From a virus, in IMG/VR virus record IMGVR_UViG_3300032675_001402, positions 1 through 40,745 of that record: a DNA stretch of 40,745 nucleotides; one strand, written 5' to 3'. This document shows positions 7,483 to 14,493 of the stretch, one piece after another; the first letter of the stretch is position 1; each line of letters opens with the position of its first letter. Both the position numbers and the translations under genes were made by a program. Below the pieces are notes generated by a model that saw only the letters and a program-made list of their open reading frames with translations, was not told the origin of the DNA and searched no databases.

Positions 7483-8537
7483 TGGATAATAGTACAGTTA
7501 ACGAGATTATCAAGAGTGCTGTTGAGTATATTCAAGACCCTGAAGGCAAGAGTTTTAATAGTGTTGCTCTAGACTTATATGATCTACATCGTGAACTTAA
7601 TCCAGTATACAAGAAGTATGATCGTGGAACTCTTGAGGACTGGAGAGAGATTCCTCTTATGCCTATTGGAGAGTTTAAGCGTGGTGATGTAGGACTGGTA
7701 ATGAGTGAACGGATGCCGTTCCCTGGAGTAGAATTCCACAGTAGTGGTACTACCCAAGGTGATAAGAGCAAGCACCGTATGTATGATACCGAGGCCTATA
7801 GAGCAAGTATTGCTTTTGGATTTAAAGATCAGATCACTAATACTCCAGTACCTACCTATCGTGTAGTTCTACTTACTCCTAAACTTCCTAACAGTAGTCT
7901 CTACTATATGATGAGTTATATTAGTGAACTTCATGACCTTCGTGGTATTCGAGAAGAATTTGATGGTATGAATGACTCTACTAGAGTGCAGGAATTACTA
8001 ACTAGTTTAACTGACGAGAGTGAACCAGTAATCTTATTTGGTACTAGTTTGGCCTTCTATGATCTCATGAAGACCATTACTTCCCATGGACTTCCTCTAG
8101 TAACCCTACCTAAGGGTTCTATGATGATTGAGACCGGTGGATGGAAGGGTAGAGATATTAATCTTACTCCCCAACAACTAACCAGTACAGTTAAAGAGCA
8201 GTTTAGATTAAACTCTGAAGATCTAATTCGTGAATACTCTATGAGTGAAATCTCTAGTCAACTATATGCCTGGGGTAATGAATCAGAGGTCAAGTATAAT
8301 GCTCCTTTCTGGTTAAATGTTCGATTGGTAGATCCACTTACTCAGACTGAAGTTAAGCCAGGAGAGAGTGGAATCATCTCCTTTGTAGATATTGCTAATG
8401 TATGGAGTTGTCCTTTTATCTTGACCGAAGATATGGGTCACCTCTATAATGATGGTAAGATTGTTTTAGAAGGAAGAGCGGTTAATGCCCCAGAAAAAGG
8501 ATGTAGCTTAACTTATGCGCAAGCAATGGGTAATTAA
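7482..8537 (+). CDS. LuxE-like acyl-protein synthetase (acid-activating enzyme)
   Basis: Adenylate-forming enzyme of the LuxE group, which activates a carboxylic acid with ATP and passes it as a thioester. S87-S88-G89-T90-T91 followed by QGDKS is the phosphate-binding loop. EYSMSEISSQ near residue 265 and a late SCPFILTEDMG are the other LuxE hallmarks. I start at ATG 7482, which overlaps the upstream stop as TAATG and gives 351 residues; an in-frame ATG at 7425 lies deep inside the exonuclease gene. The next gene is a LuxC-like reductase, the usual partner. In bioluminescent bacteria the pair reduces fatty acids. Here the surroundings are deazaguanine genes, so the acid may be CDG. Confidence 0.85.
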   Translation: MDNSTVNEIIKSAVEYIQDPEGKSFNSVALDLYDLHRELNPVYKKYDRGTLEDWREIPLMPIGEFKRGDVGLVMSERMPFPGVEFHSSGTTQGDKSKHRMYDTEAYRASIAFGFKDQITNTPVPTYRVVLLTPKLPNSSLYYMMSYISELHDLRGIREEFDGMNDSTRVQELLTSLTDESEPVILFGTSLAFYDLMKTITSHGLPLVTLPKGSMMIETGGWKGRDINLTPQQLTSTVKEQFRLNSEDLIREYSMSEISSQLYAWGNESEVKYNAPFWLNVRLVDPLTQTEVKPGESGIISFVDIANVWSCPFILTEDMGHLYNDGKIVLEGRAVNAPEKGCSLTYAQAMGN

Positions 8538-9552
8538 TCCTGAAGTAGATATGGTCAGTGTATTGGCCCAGTTTGGTAGATTTCTAGAAGACGACTATCG
8601 AATGGCCATTGAGTCCCTGGAGATTCCTCGAGACTTTGAGGAGTATACTGAGAAGACCGGTAGAAAGTTCGTTATTATTGGAGCCAAGAGTGTTCCTGGT
8701 GCTACAGCCAAGAGTGTATTCCTATGCTTAAAGTTGGCTGGTCCAGAGAGTGTAACTGTTAAAGCTCCAAGCCTAGATGAAGGCTACTTAATTCAGAATG
8801 TAATTGATACCTATGGAGAGGGTGTAGAGTGTAAGATCTTTACTACCCATAGTGATGAACTCAAACTATCTAGTGACTGGAGAAAGGCTCTAGACGAAGC
8901 TACAGATGTAGTGGTATTTGGAGATGAGAATACTGCTGAAGTGTTTGGGGAACTAGAGAATGAACATAGAGCAGTTCATATTCATGGGCCCAAGTTTAGT
9001 TTTGGTATTATTAAGGCCATAGACCTAACTCCTAGTATGATACAGGATATCTGTTTTGACTTCTTTAGTTTCTATGGAGAAGGTTGCCTAAGTCCCAAGT
9101 TCTATGTAGTGGTTGGAGAAACTGCTATGAGAATGTGGAAAGAGATTAGTGATATTCACACAGTATTGTTTGGGAGAATGATTGATGAGTTTAGAGGTAA
9201 GCTTCCTCTAACTCGAAAGAGTGAACTAGTCCAACAGTTTCTAAGTGCCAACCTAGTGGGTAAATATACTAGACTAGAACAGTTGAACTCTCCAGAAATC
9301 TTTACTACACTATATGGTGATACTCGTTTTGTAGTAGTGGATAGTCTAGATGATCTAGATCGTTTCATTAATAAATGGAGAGATCGTATTAGTACAGTAG
9401 CAATTAATCCTGATGACGAAGATACAATTGATTATGTTGAGAGTCAGATGGTTACTCGTATTTGTGATATCGGTAGTATGCAGTTCCCGGAATTCTTTGA
9501 ACAGTTTGATCCGGTTGATGACTTTGATATATATGTAGGAGATGATCGATGA
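8515..9552 (+). CDS. LuxC-like acyl reductase (aldehyde-forming)
   Basis: Resembles LuxC, the aldehyde-dehydrogenase-fold subunit that reduces an enzyme-bound thioester to an aldehyde with NADPH. The active-site motif GEGCLSPKFYVV has C191 as the predicted nucleophile, matching the LuxC pattern 'Q.C.SP'. The Rossmann part near residues 50-140 is recognisable but short. At 345 residues it is shorter than bacterial LuxC (about 480). ATG 8515 overlaps the LuxE-like gene by 23 bases, so the two are coupled. The C-terminal 60 residues are acidic and lack a recognised domain. Family call is good, substrate unknown. Confidence 0.78.
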   Translation: MRKQWVINPEVDMVSVLAQFGRFLEDDYRMAIESLEIPRDFEEYTEKTGRKFVIIGAKSVPGATAKSVFLCLKLAGPESVTVKAPSLDEGYLIQNVIDTYGEGVECKIFTTHSDELKLSSDWRKALDEATDVVVFGDENTAEVFGELENEHRAVHIHGPKFSFGIIKAIDLTPSMIQDICFDFFSFYGEGCLSPKFYVVVGETAMRMWKEISDIHTVLFGRMIDEFRGKLPLTRKSELVQQFLSANLVGKYTRLEQLNSPEIFTTLYGDTRFVVVDSLDDLDRFINKWRDRISTVAINPDDEDTIDYVESQMVTRICDIGSMQFPEFFEQFDPVDDFDIYVGDDR

Positions 9553-9707
9553 AACTTGGAGACATTGTTACTGTAAAAGCCAATCTAGGCCAAATTGTTG
9601 GTAAGACCACAGATGGTAGATGGATAGTTGAATGGGCCTATAATGAAGTGGACCCATACAATGAAGAAGACATATTTGTAGTAGAAGAAGTAAGAGATGT
9701 CGGTTAA
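9549..9707 (+). CDS. Small SH3-like protein, 52 aa
   Basis: ATG 9549 overlaps the LuxC-like stop as ATGA. The sequence MKLGDIVTVKANLGQIV followed by GRWIVEW reads as a small beta-barrel (KOW or SH3-like) with an acidic C-terminus. No enzymatic motif is present. It is embedded in the luxE/luxC/aminotransferase run and could be an accessory or carrier protein. Function unknown. Confidence 0.5.
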   Translation: MKLGDIVTVKANLGQIVGKTTDGRWIVEWAYNEVDPYNEEDIFVVEEVRDVG

Positions 9708-9792
9708 GTGTAAGTGCCCTAATTGTGGATACCCACACCTTATTGAAGAAGTAAGAAATCAAGTAGAAGAGTTAAAAAAGGAAGAGGAGTAA
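9697..9792 (+). CDS. Zinc-ribbon microprotein, 31 aa
   Basis: Starts at ATG 9697, overlapping the preceding gene by 11 bases. It contains CKCPNCG, followed by an acidic helical tail. It ends with TAA directly before the GTG of the aminotransferase, and the tail codons AAAAAAGGAAGAGGAG form that gene's ribosome binding site. It may exist partly to couple translation. Confidence 0.45.
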   Translation: MSVKCKCPNCGYPHLIEEVRNQVEELKKEEE

Positions 9793-10986
9793 GTGGAATA
9801 TTTAGCCCGTACAAATCCTTGGCCTTACGATATTACCATTACTGGTGCTCATGATAGTTATCTAGAGACCAAAGAATATGGTGATATGTTTGATATGGCC
9901 TGTGGTATTGCTGTAAATAATCTAGGCCATAACTATCCTGCTATTCAAAAGGCAGTGATTAAGACAGTTAATAAGTATGCTCATATTAATGTGTATGGTG
10001 AGTTTAATATCAAAGAGCAACTAAAGTATGCCGAGAGTATTAGTGAGAGATTCTCCACTTTAACCATGAGTAATGGTATGGCCGAAGAGAACAAGACCTG
10101 GTTCTGTACTAGTGGTACTGAAGCCAATGAACTTGCTATGAAGCTAGCTATGCTAAGTACAGGCCGTGAAGGTTTTATTGCTCTTAAGAATGGTTTCCAT
10201 GGTCGTAGTCTTGGTAGCCTAAGTCTTACTTATAAGCCTCAATATCGTGAACCCTTTGCCGGTATGGTAAACCCAGAACTCACTAAGTGGGTTGATGTTG
10301 GTGATGATATTCCAGATGAGTTTAAGAACCGTGCAGCCTTCTTTATGGAACTAGTCCAAGGTGAAGCTGGAGTAATTGCAGTTGACCCTGAATGGGCTGA
10401 ATATGTAAGCAATTGGTGTAAGAAGAATGGAGTACTTCTAGTAATTGATGAAGTACAGACAGGATTTGGACGAACTGGTACTCAGTTTGTACTAGACCAG
10501 TACCAAGGAGTCAACCCAGATATTGTTACTCTAGGTAAGGCACTAGGTGGGGGTTATCCTCTAGGAGCAGTGGTTGCTAGTGCTCAACGATGGAAGAGTA
10601 TGAGTACCGATAATCCCTTCACTCACCTTAGTACCTTTGGTGGTAACCCCATAAGTGTAGCAGCAGGCAGAGAAATGTTTAAGGCCACTAGTGACCCAGT
10701 ATTCCTAGCTATGGTTCGTGAAAAGGGTAGTCTTGCTGACCATGCCTTTAAGGATTGTAAAGTAGCCAGTCTACATGGACCTGGACTCATGAAGGGTCTA
10801 GTGCTTAATGAAGGTATTGATATCGATTCTGTAGTTCAAAAGATTTGGGGATACAAGGTCTTTACCGGTAGAGTTCTCTATGGAGTAGATACTATTAGAC
10901 TTTATGCTCCACTTGTAGCCAAGAGTAGTGAAATAGTAGCATCTTTCCTTAAGGTTCGAGCGGCAGTTGAAGACAGTGTCCGATAA
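9793..10986 (+). CDS. Class III PLP-dependent aminotransferase
   Basis: Resembles acetylornithine, GABA and other omega-aminotransferases, which convert aldehydes to primary amines using glutamate or a similar donor. CTSGTEANE near residue 110 binds the cofactor phosphate; LVIDEVQTGFGRTG carries D219; LGKALGGG has the Schiff-base lysine K249; THLSTFGGNP near residue 276 is the usual dimer loop. The length of 397 residues is normal, so it looks intact. The start is GTG 9793 with a strong AAGGAAGAGGAG site. Following a LuxE/LuxC pair, it completes an acid-to-aldehyde-to-amine sequence of the same logic as ArgB, ArgC and ArgD. Reaction type secure; substrate inferred. Confidence 0.87.
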   Translation: MEYLARTNPWPYDITITGAHDSYLETKEYGDMFDMACGIAVNNLGHNYPAIQKAVIKTVNKYAHINVYGEFNIKEQLKYAESISERFSTLTMSNGMAEENKTWFCTSGTEANELAMKLAMLSTGREGFIALKNGFHGRSLGSLSLTYKPQYREPFAGMVNPELTKWVDVGDDIPDEFKNRAAFFMELVQGEAGVIAVDPEWAEYVSNWCKKNGVLLVIDEVQTGFGRTGTQFVLDQYQGVNPDIVTLGKALGGGYPLGAVVASAQRWKSMSTDNPFTHLSTFGGNPISVAAGREMFKATSDPVFLAMVREKGSLADHAFKDCKVASLHGPGLMKGLVLNEGIDIDSVVQKIWGYKVFTGRVLYGVDTIRLYAPLVAKSSEIVASFLKVRAAVEDSVR

Positions 10987-11107
10987 CCAAGAAGAACTAG
11001 ATCATGCAGAACTAATAGTTAGTTTTTGGGGACTAGAAGACAGTCTAGACCGTATTCAAGATCTACTAAGACAGATTGCTGATCTAGTAAAAGAAGATGA
11101 AAATTAG
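10976..11107 (+). CDS. Hypothetical acidic helical protein, 43 aa
   Basis: GTG 10976 overlaps the aminotransferase end by 11 bases. It is acidic and probably one or two helices, possibly coiled coil (EDSLDRIQDLLRQIADLV). No cysteines. It ends the LuxE-LuxC-aminotransferase transcription run just before the promoter at 11110. Function unknown. Confidence 0.45.
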   Translation: MSDNQEELDHAELIVSFWGLEDSLDRIQDLLRQIADLVKEDEN

Positions 11108-11109
11108 AC

Positions 11110-11137
11110 TTGATTTAAAGTAGTAAAGCATTATACA
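11110..11137 (+). promoter_or_regulatory. Sigma70-like promoter upstream of queD
   Basis: TTGATT at 11110-11115, a 16-base spacer and TATACA at 11132-11137. It lies in the 53-base gap before queD and is followed by the leader CTAGTAAGGAG. It probably drives queD, queE, folE and the replication genes downstream. Confidence 0.6.
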
Positions 11138-11160
11138 ATATAAACCTAGTAAGGAGTAAG

Positions 11161-11616
11161 ATGAATCTCATCTCTAAAGAAATTGAGTTTGATCTCGGTC
11201 ACCGAGTGAGTACTCATGGTAGTAAATGTAGGAATCCCCACGGACATCGTTATAAAGTTCGTGTAACCTGTAAGGGAGATATAATTGATGACCCTTCCCG
11301 TAAGGACCATGGAATGCTAGTGGACTTTGGTCATCTTAAGTATATTATGAATAATAAGATTCATGATGTATTGGACCATGGATTCTGTGTATGGGAAGAG
11401 GACAAGGTGCTTAGAGCAATCCTAGATGAACCCTCTAAGACCAATGATTGGAACTATATTGTTTTTCCGTATATTCCAACAGCAGAGAATATTGCTCGTT
11501 GGGCCTGGACTCAACTTCAGTATGATATTGAAGTAGAGTTCGGTAATGATTTAGAGTTGTATGAAGTAGCCGTGTGGGAGACCCCCACTAGTGTAGCCTA
11601 CTGTAGAGGAGTATAG
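11161..11616 (+). CDS. queD: QueD, 6-carboxytetrahydropterin synthase
   Basis: Second enzyme of 7-deazaguanine synthesis: dihydroneopterin triphosphate to 6-carboxy-tetrahydropterin. Zinc ligands H14, H27 and H29 (LGHR, PHGH), catalytic C23, LDHGF, PTAENIA and VWETPTS are all present in family order. The length of 151 residues is usual, so it appears active. ATG 11161 is preceded by AAGGAGTAAG. It is the first gene after a promoter, and queE follows after one small gene. Confidence 0.92.
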   Translation: MNLISKEIEFDLGHRVSTHGSKCRNPHGHRYKVRVTCKGDIIDDPSRKDHGMLVDFGHLKYIMNNKIHDVLDHGFCVWEEDKVLRAILDEPSKTNDWNYIVFPYIPTAENIARWAWTQLQYDIEVEFGNDLELYEVAVWETPTSVAYCRGV

Positions 11617-11617
11617 T

Positions 11618-11785
11618 ATGCATGTATTGTTAGTATTCGTACTTCCAGCTCTATTCTTTACGGGAGTTGGATTCTTTATTCACATGTTTAGTGAAGGTAT
11701 TAAAAAGGGTATTTACCAGAAGAGTGAAGCACCTAAGAAGACTACCCGAGTGGGTAATGAAGATACAGGTTGGAGAAACAAGTAA
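11618..11785 (+). CDS. Small membrane protein, 55 aa
   Basis: ATG 11618, one base after the queD stop. A hydrophobic N-terminal segment of about 22 residues (LLVFVLPALFFTGVGFFI) is followed by a basic cytoplasmic-looking tail. Its stop overlaps the queE start as TAATG, so it is coupled to queE. Unrelated to deazaguanine chemistry as far as I can tell. Confidence 0.5.
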   Translation: MHVLLVFVLPALFFTGVGFFIHMFSEGIKKGIYQKSEAPKKTTRVGNEDTGWRNK

Positions 11786-12495
11786 TGGCTGATCTAAGAT
11801 TAGTAGAGCACTATACCAGTACTCAAGGAGAAGGTCCTCGTACCGGACGAACTACTCAGTTTGTTCGATTCGCAGGATGCAATATGACTTGTGCCGGATG
11901 GCCTTGTGATACTCCATTTGCTGTAGACCCAGAAGTGTATATGAAGGACGGTGGAAGTTACAAGTGTACTCCAGAAGAACTTCTCAAGGACTGTAAGGTT
12001 CAGCGTAATAAAACTGGTGCCAATAACATCTGCCTAACTGGTGGAGAACCATTCCTTCAGCCTCAGAGCAAGATGGATGAACTAATCCTACTCCTGGTAG
12101 GTGAAGGTTTTGAAGTAGAGAGTTTTAGTAATGGTAGTTTCCTTTACTCGGATATTGCTCTTAAGAATGTTACCTTTATGATGGACTGGAAGCTAGATGG
12201 TAGTGGAGAGTCTCAAACTCGTAGAGAGAATAGAGCAATTAATGCTGCTAACCTCAAGAGCGGTAGTGGTATTAAGTTCGTCTGTAAGGATAAGGTAGAC
12301 TTTGAAGAAGCTCTAGAAACCTATGACTTCCTTAAGGGTCAAGTCAAGGATGGAGTTCGATTCTGGGCCGGTAGTGCCTGGGATGTATTCCCCACCAAGG
12401 ACCTAGTAGGTCTTATGTTGGAGCATCGGGTTCCTTGGAGCCTAAACGTTCAAGTACATAACTACATTTGGCCAGCAAATGAGCGTGGACGATGA
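11785..12495 (+). CDS. queE: QueE, 7-carboxy-7-deazaguanine synthase
   Basis: Radical SAM enzyme that converts 6-carboxy-tetrahydropterin to CDG. TSTQGEGPRTGR near the N-terminus, the iron-sulfur motif at C32, C36 and C41, WPCDTPFA, and LTGGEPFLQP are family hallmarks. The spacing is CX3CX4C instead of the usual CX3CX2C; the two extra residues lie between the second and third cysteines. I choose ATG 11785, overlapping the upstream stop, over the TTG at 11770. Length 236. Probably active, with the altered loop worth testing. Confidence 0.88.
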   Translation: MADLRLVEHYTSTQGEGPRTGRTTQFVRFAGCNMTCAGWPCDTPFAVDPEVYMKDGGSYKCTPEELLKDCKVQRNKTGANNICLTGGEPFLQPQSKMDELILLLVGEGFEVESFSNGSFLYSDIALKNVTFMMDWKLDGSGESQTRRENRAINAANLKSGSGIKFVCKDKVDFEEALETYDFLKGQVKDGVRFWAGSAWDVFPTKDLVGLMLEHRVPWSLNVQVHNYIWPANERGR

Positions 12496-12599
12496 AGTTG
12501 ATCACTTGGAGGGGTCTTAAGGACCTAGTAGCTTATGGTCGTATGTACCGTAAGATTAATCGTATTAGTAAACTAAATAACAGAATGGAAAGTAAGTAA
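12492..12599 (+). CDS. Basic microprotein, 35 aa
   Basis: ATG 12492 overlaps the queE stop as ATGA, and its own stop overlaps the folE start as TAATG. The product is strongly basic and has no cysteines. It bridges queE and folE and may serve mainly for translational coupling. No function recognised. Confidence 0.45.
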   Translation: MKLITWRGLKDLVAYGRMYRKINRISKLNNRMESK

Positions 12600-13162
12600 T
12601 GTACCTCGAAGAAGGCAAGTTAGCAGTAAAGGCACTCCTGGCCTCAATGGGAGAAGATACCAAGCGTGAAGGTCTATTGGATACTCCTCGCCGAGTAGCA
12701 GAAATGTATCAGGAACTAACAGCAGGTTACGATATTGAGCCCAAGGCACTTATCGAAAAGGCAATCTTTAAAGAGGGTTCAAATGAAATGGTTATCGTCC
12801 GTGACATCCCATTCTATAGCCTTTGTGAGCACCACCTTGCTCCTTTCTTTGGTACTGCTACTATTGGGTACATCCCTAAGGGCGGTCGTGTTGTTGGCCT
12901 TAGTAAACTCGCTCGGGTACTCGATGCTTTCTCTAAGCGTCTCCAGGTCCAAGAAAGACTAGGTAGCCAGATTGCTGATACTCTCTATGACTGTGGTCTA
13001 CAGCCTCAGGGTGTAGGAGTATATATCTCAGCAGAGCACCTTTGCATGGCTATGCGTGGAGTTCAGAAGCCCGGTACTAGTACTGTAACTTCAACTCTTC
13101 GTGGTAACTTTGTAGAGCCATCTGTTAAGGATGAATGGCTTCGAGCAGTTAGTGGCCGATGA
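12599..13162 (+). CDS. folE: GTP cyclohydrolase I (FolE)
   Basis: Makes dihydroneopterin triphosphate from GTP, the entry step to both folate and 7-deazaguanines. C76-E-H78-H79 (CEHHLAPF) and H147-x-C149 (EHLCMA) are the zinc site, and the YIPKGGRVVGLSKLARV segment is canonical. The length of 187 residues is normal and all key residues are present. With queD and queE just upstream it completes the route from GTP to CDG. Base composition looks slightly more GC-rich than its neighbours, which may reflect separate acquisition. Confidence 0.95.
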   Translation: MYLEEGKLAVKALLASMGEDTKREGLLDTPRRVAEMYQELTAGYDIEPKALIEKAIFKEGSNEMVIVRDIPFYSLCEHHLAPFFGTATIGYIPKGGRVVGLSKLARVLDAFSKRLQVQERLGSQIADTLYDCGLQPQGVGVYISAEHLCMAMRGVQKPGTSTVTSTLRGNFVEPSVKDEWLRAVSGR

Positions 13163-13674
13163 TGATGGGGGTCATTGACCCTCATGATGTAGTCGCAACA
13201 GGTTGCATCTCAGGAGTACGAGAAGAGAATATCCAACCCAATAGTGTAGACCTTACAGTTAGTAAGATTTATACTATTAATGGAACTCTAGTTCTTTATG
13301 CCAATAAAGAGAATCGTAGGAAGCTACCCGAGTATACGGAAATGAAATCTTTCCTATATGAAGGAGTAGAGATGTATAAACTGGAACCCGGTATTCGTTA
13401 CCAAGTGGAATTTAATGAGCAACTAAAGTTAAATGATACTCTTTGTGGAATCACCTTGGTCCGTAGTAGTATGGCTAAGAGTGGTTGCACTGGAGAAAAT
13501 GGATTATTCGATAGTGGCTATGAAGGAGCTTGTGGTATGATGGTTCAGGTTCAAGCCGAAAGCTACATCGAAGTTGGAGCAAGTATTGCTCAGATGATTT
13601 TCTTAACTAGTGAGACTAGTAAAACATATAATGGATTTTACCAGGGGACGAATAGTCCTATGGAGTGGAGATAA
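13159..13674 (+). CDS. dUTPase / dCTP-deaminase family protein
   Basis: Trimeric beta-barrel family enzyme acting on dUTP or dCTP. QPNSVDLTV, LVRSSMAKSG and FDSGYEGACG are the family motifs, and the C-terminus has GFYQG. In E. coli Dcd the catalytic glutamate follows the GWSG-type turn within VLEF. The equivalent stretch here is GMMVQVQAE and I see no glutamate at the expected place, so it may be a dUTPase or a diverged deaminase. Three ATGs in a row (13159, 13162, 13165) make the start uncertain. It closes the nucleotide-metabolism cluster. Confidence 0.75.
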   Translation: MMMGVIDPHDVVATGCISGVREENIQPNSVDLTVSKIYTINGTLVLYANKENRRKLPEYTEMKSFLYEGVEMYKLEPGIRYQVEFNEQLKLNDTLCGITLVRSSMAKSGCTGENGLFDSGYEGACGMMVQVQAESYIEVGASIAQMIFLTSETSKTYNGFYQGTNSPMEWR

Positions 13675-14051
13675 TGGATAAGTTAGCACAACCCCAGGAT
13701 TCAATGTTCGAAAGAAACATTGCAATCATTGCTAGTAGGCGGCATGAAGTAATGGCCTACAGTGATAGCTTTGTCTATGAAGGTTTCCTATGTGGTCTTG
13801 ATGAGAAGTGGATTCAGATCTATGGACATGAAGAGGCCTCAAAGGGTGATGAAAAAGCCGAGTGGAGATTTATTCTACTAGGTCGAGACAAGCTATCAGG
13901 TATTGGTCCAACCGGACGTAGTATCTATGACTTAAGTGAGGAAACCCAAGAGTGGGTAAGTAGGAAGATCAAGACCTTCTCAGATGTTAGTGAGAAGTTC
14001 CTAAAGAGCAAGGGATTTAATAATGACGACAGTAGGAAAGAAAAGCGTTGA
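13674..14051 (+). CDS. Hypothetical protein, 125 aa, possibly Sm-like
   Basis: I start at ATG 13674, which overlaps the upstream stop as TAATG. Residues about 20-70 alternate in a way that suggests a small beta-barrel (FVYEGFLCGLDEKWIQIYG, then WRFILLGRDKLSGI), vaguely like an LSm/Hfq fold. The rest is charged and helical. The similarity is weak and I do not assign a function. It leads the replication block. Confidence 0.5.
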   Translation: MDKLAQPQDSMFERNIAIIASRRHEVMAYSDSFVYEGFLCGLDEKWIQIYGHEEASKGDEKAEWRFILLGRDKLSGIGPTGRSIYDLSEETQEWVSRKIKTFSDVSEKFLKSKGFNNDDSRKEKR

Positions 14052-14493
14052 TGGTCCTCTAAGGGACTTTGATAACGATAGTTATGATGAAGTAGTAGAA
14101 GTAGTACCGGTTAATGAGAAACCTTCTACCACTGAAGTAGACCTAGTAAAAGCTGAAGCCAAGGAACTATTGGTCTACTTTGCTAACCGTTTTAAAGAGA
14201 CACAAGGATTTGATTATAATGTCGAGTGGGTTAAAGAGATTGCGATTTTTAAGAGCTACAAGGAACGTTACGGTGACGATGCTGGTCCTATGGTTGCTCT
14301 ACTCTTTGATAAGTACAACTGTATCCTTAATGGACAAGTAATGACCGTTACTGCCTTTAGTAAGGGTAGTAAATGGATTCAAGATAAGTTGTATATTGAA
14401 CTTCGTCAGGATATAATTAAAGAAAACGAACCTAAGCCGAACCTGGAAGGATTGATGGATAGTAATGACTTCCTCAAACGACTCGCAATTTAA
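14023..14493 (+). CDS. Hypothetical protein preceding helicase loader, 156 aa
   Basis: Overlaps the upstream gene by 29 bases and the downstream loader gene by 29 bases. The N-terminal 45 residues are acidic and likely disordered; the rest is helical. No catalytic motif. Its position immediately before DnaC-like and DnaB-like genes suggests a replication accessory or initiator protein, which is inference from context only. Confidence 0.6.
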   Translation: MTTVGKKSVDGPLRDFDNDSYDEVVEVVPVNEKPSTTEVDLVKAEAKELLVYFANRFKETQGFDYNVEWVKEIAIFKSYKERYGDDAGPMVALLFDKYNCILNGQVMTVTAFSKGSKWIQDKLYIELRQDIIKENEPKPNLEGLMDSNDFLKRLAI

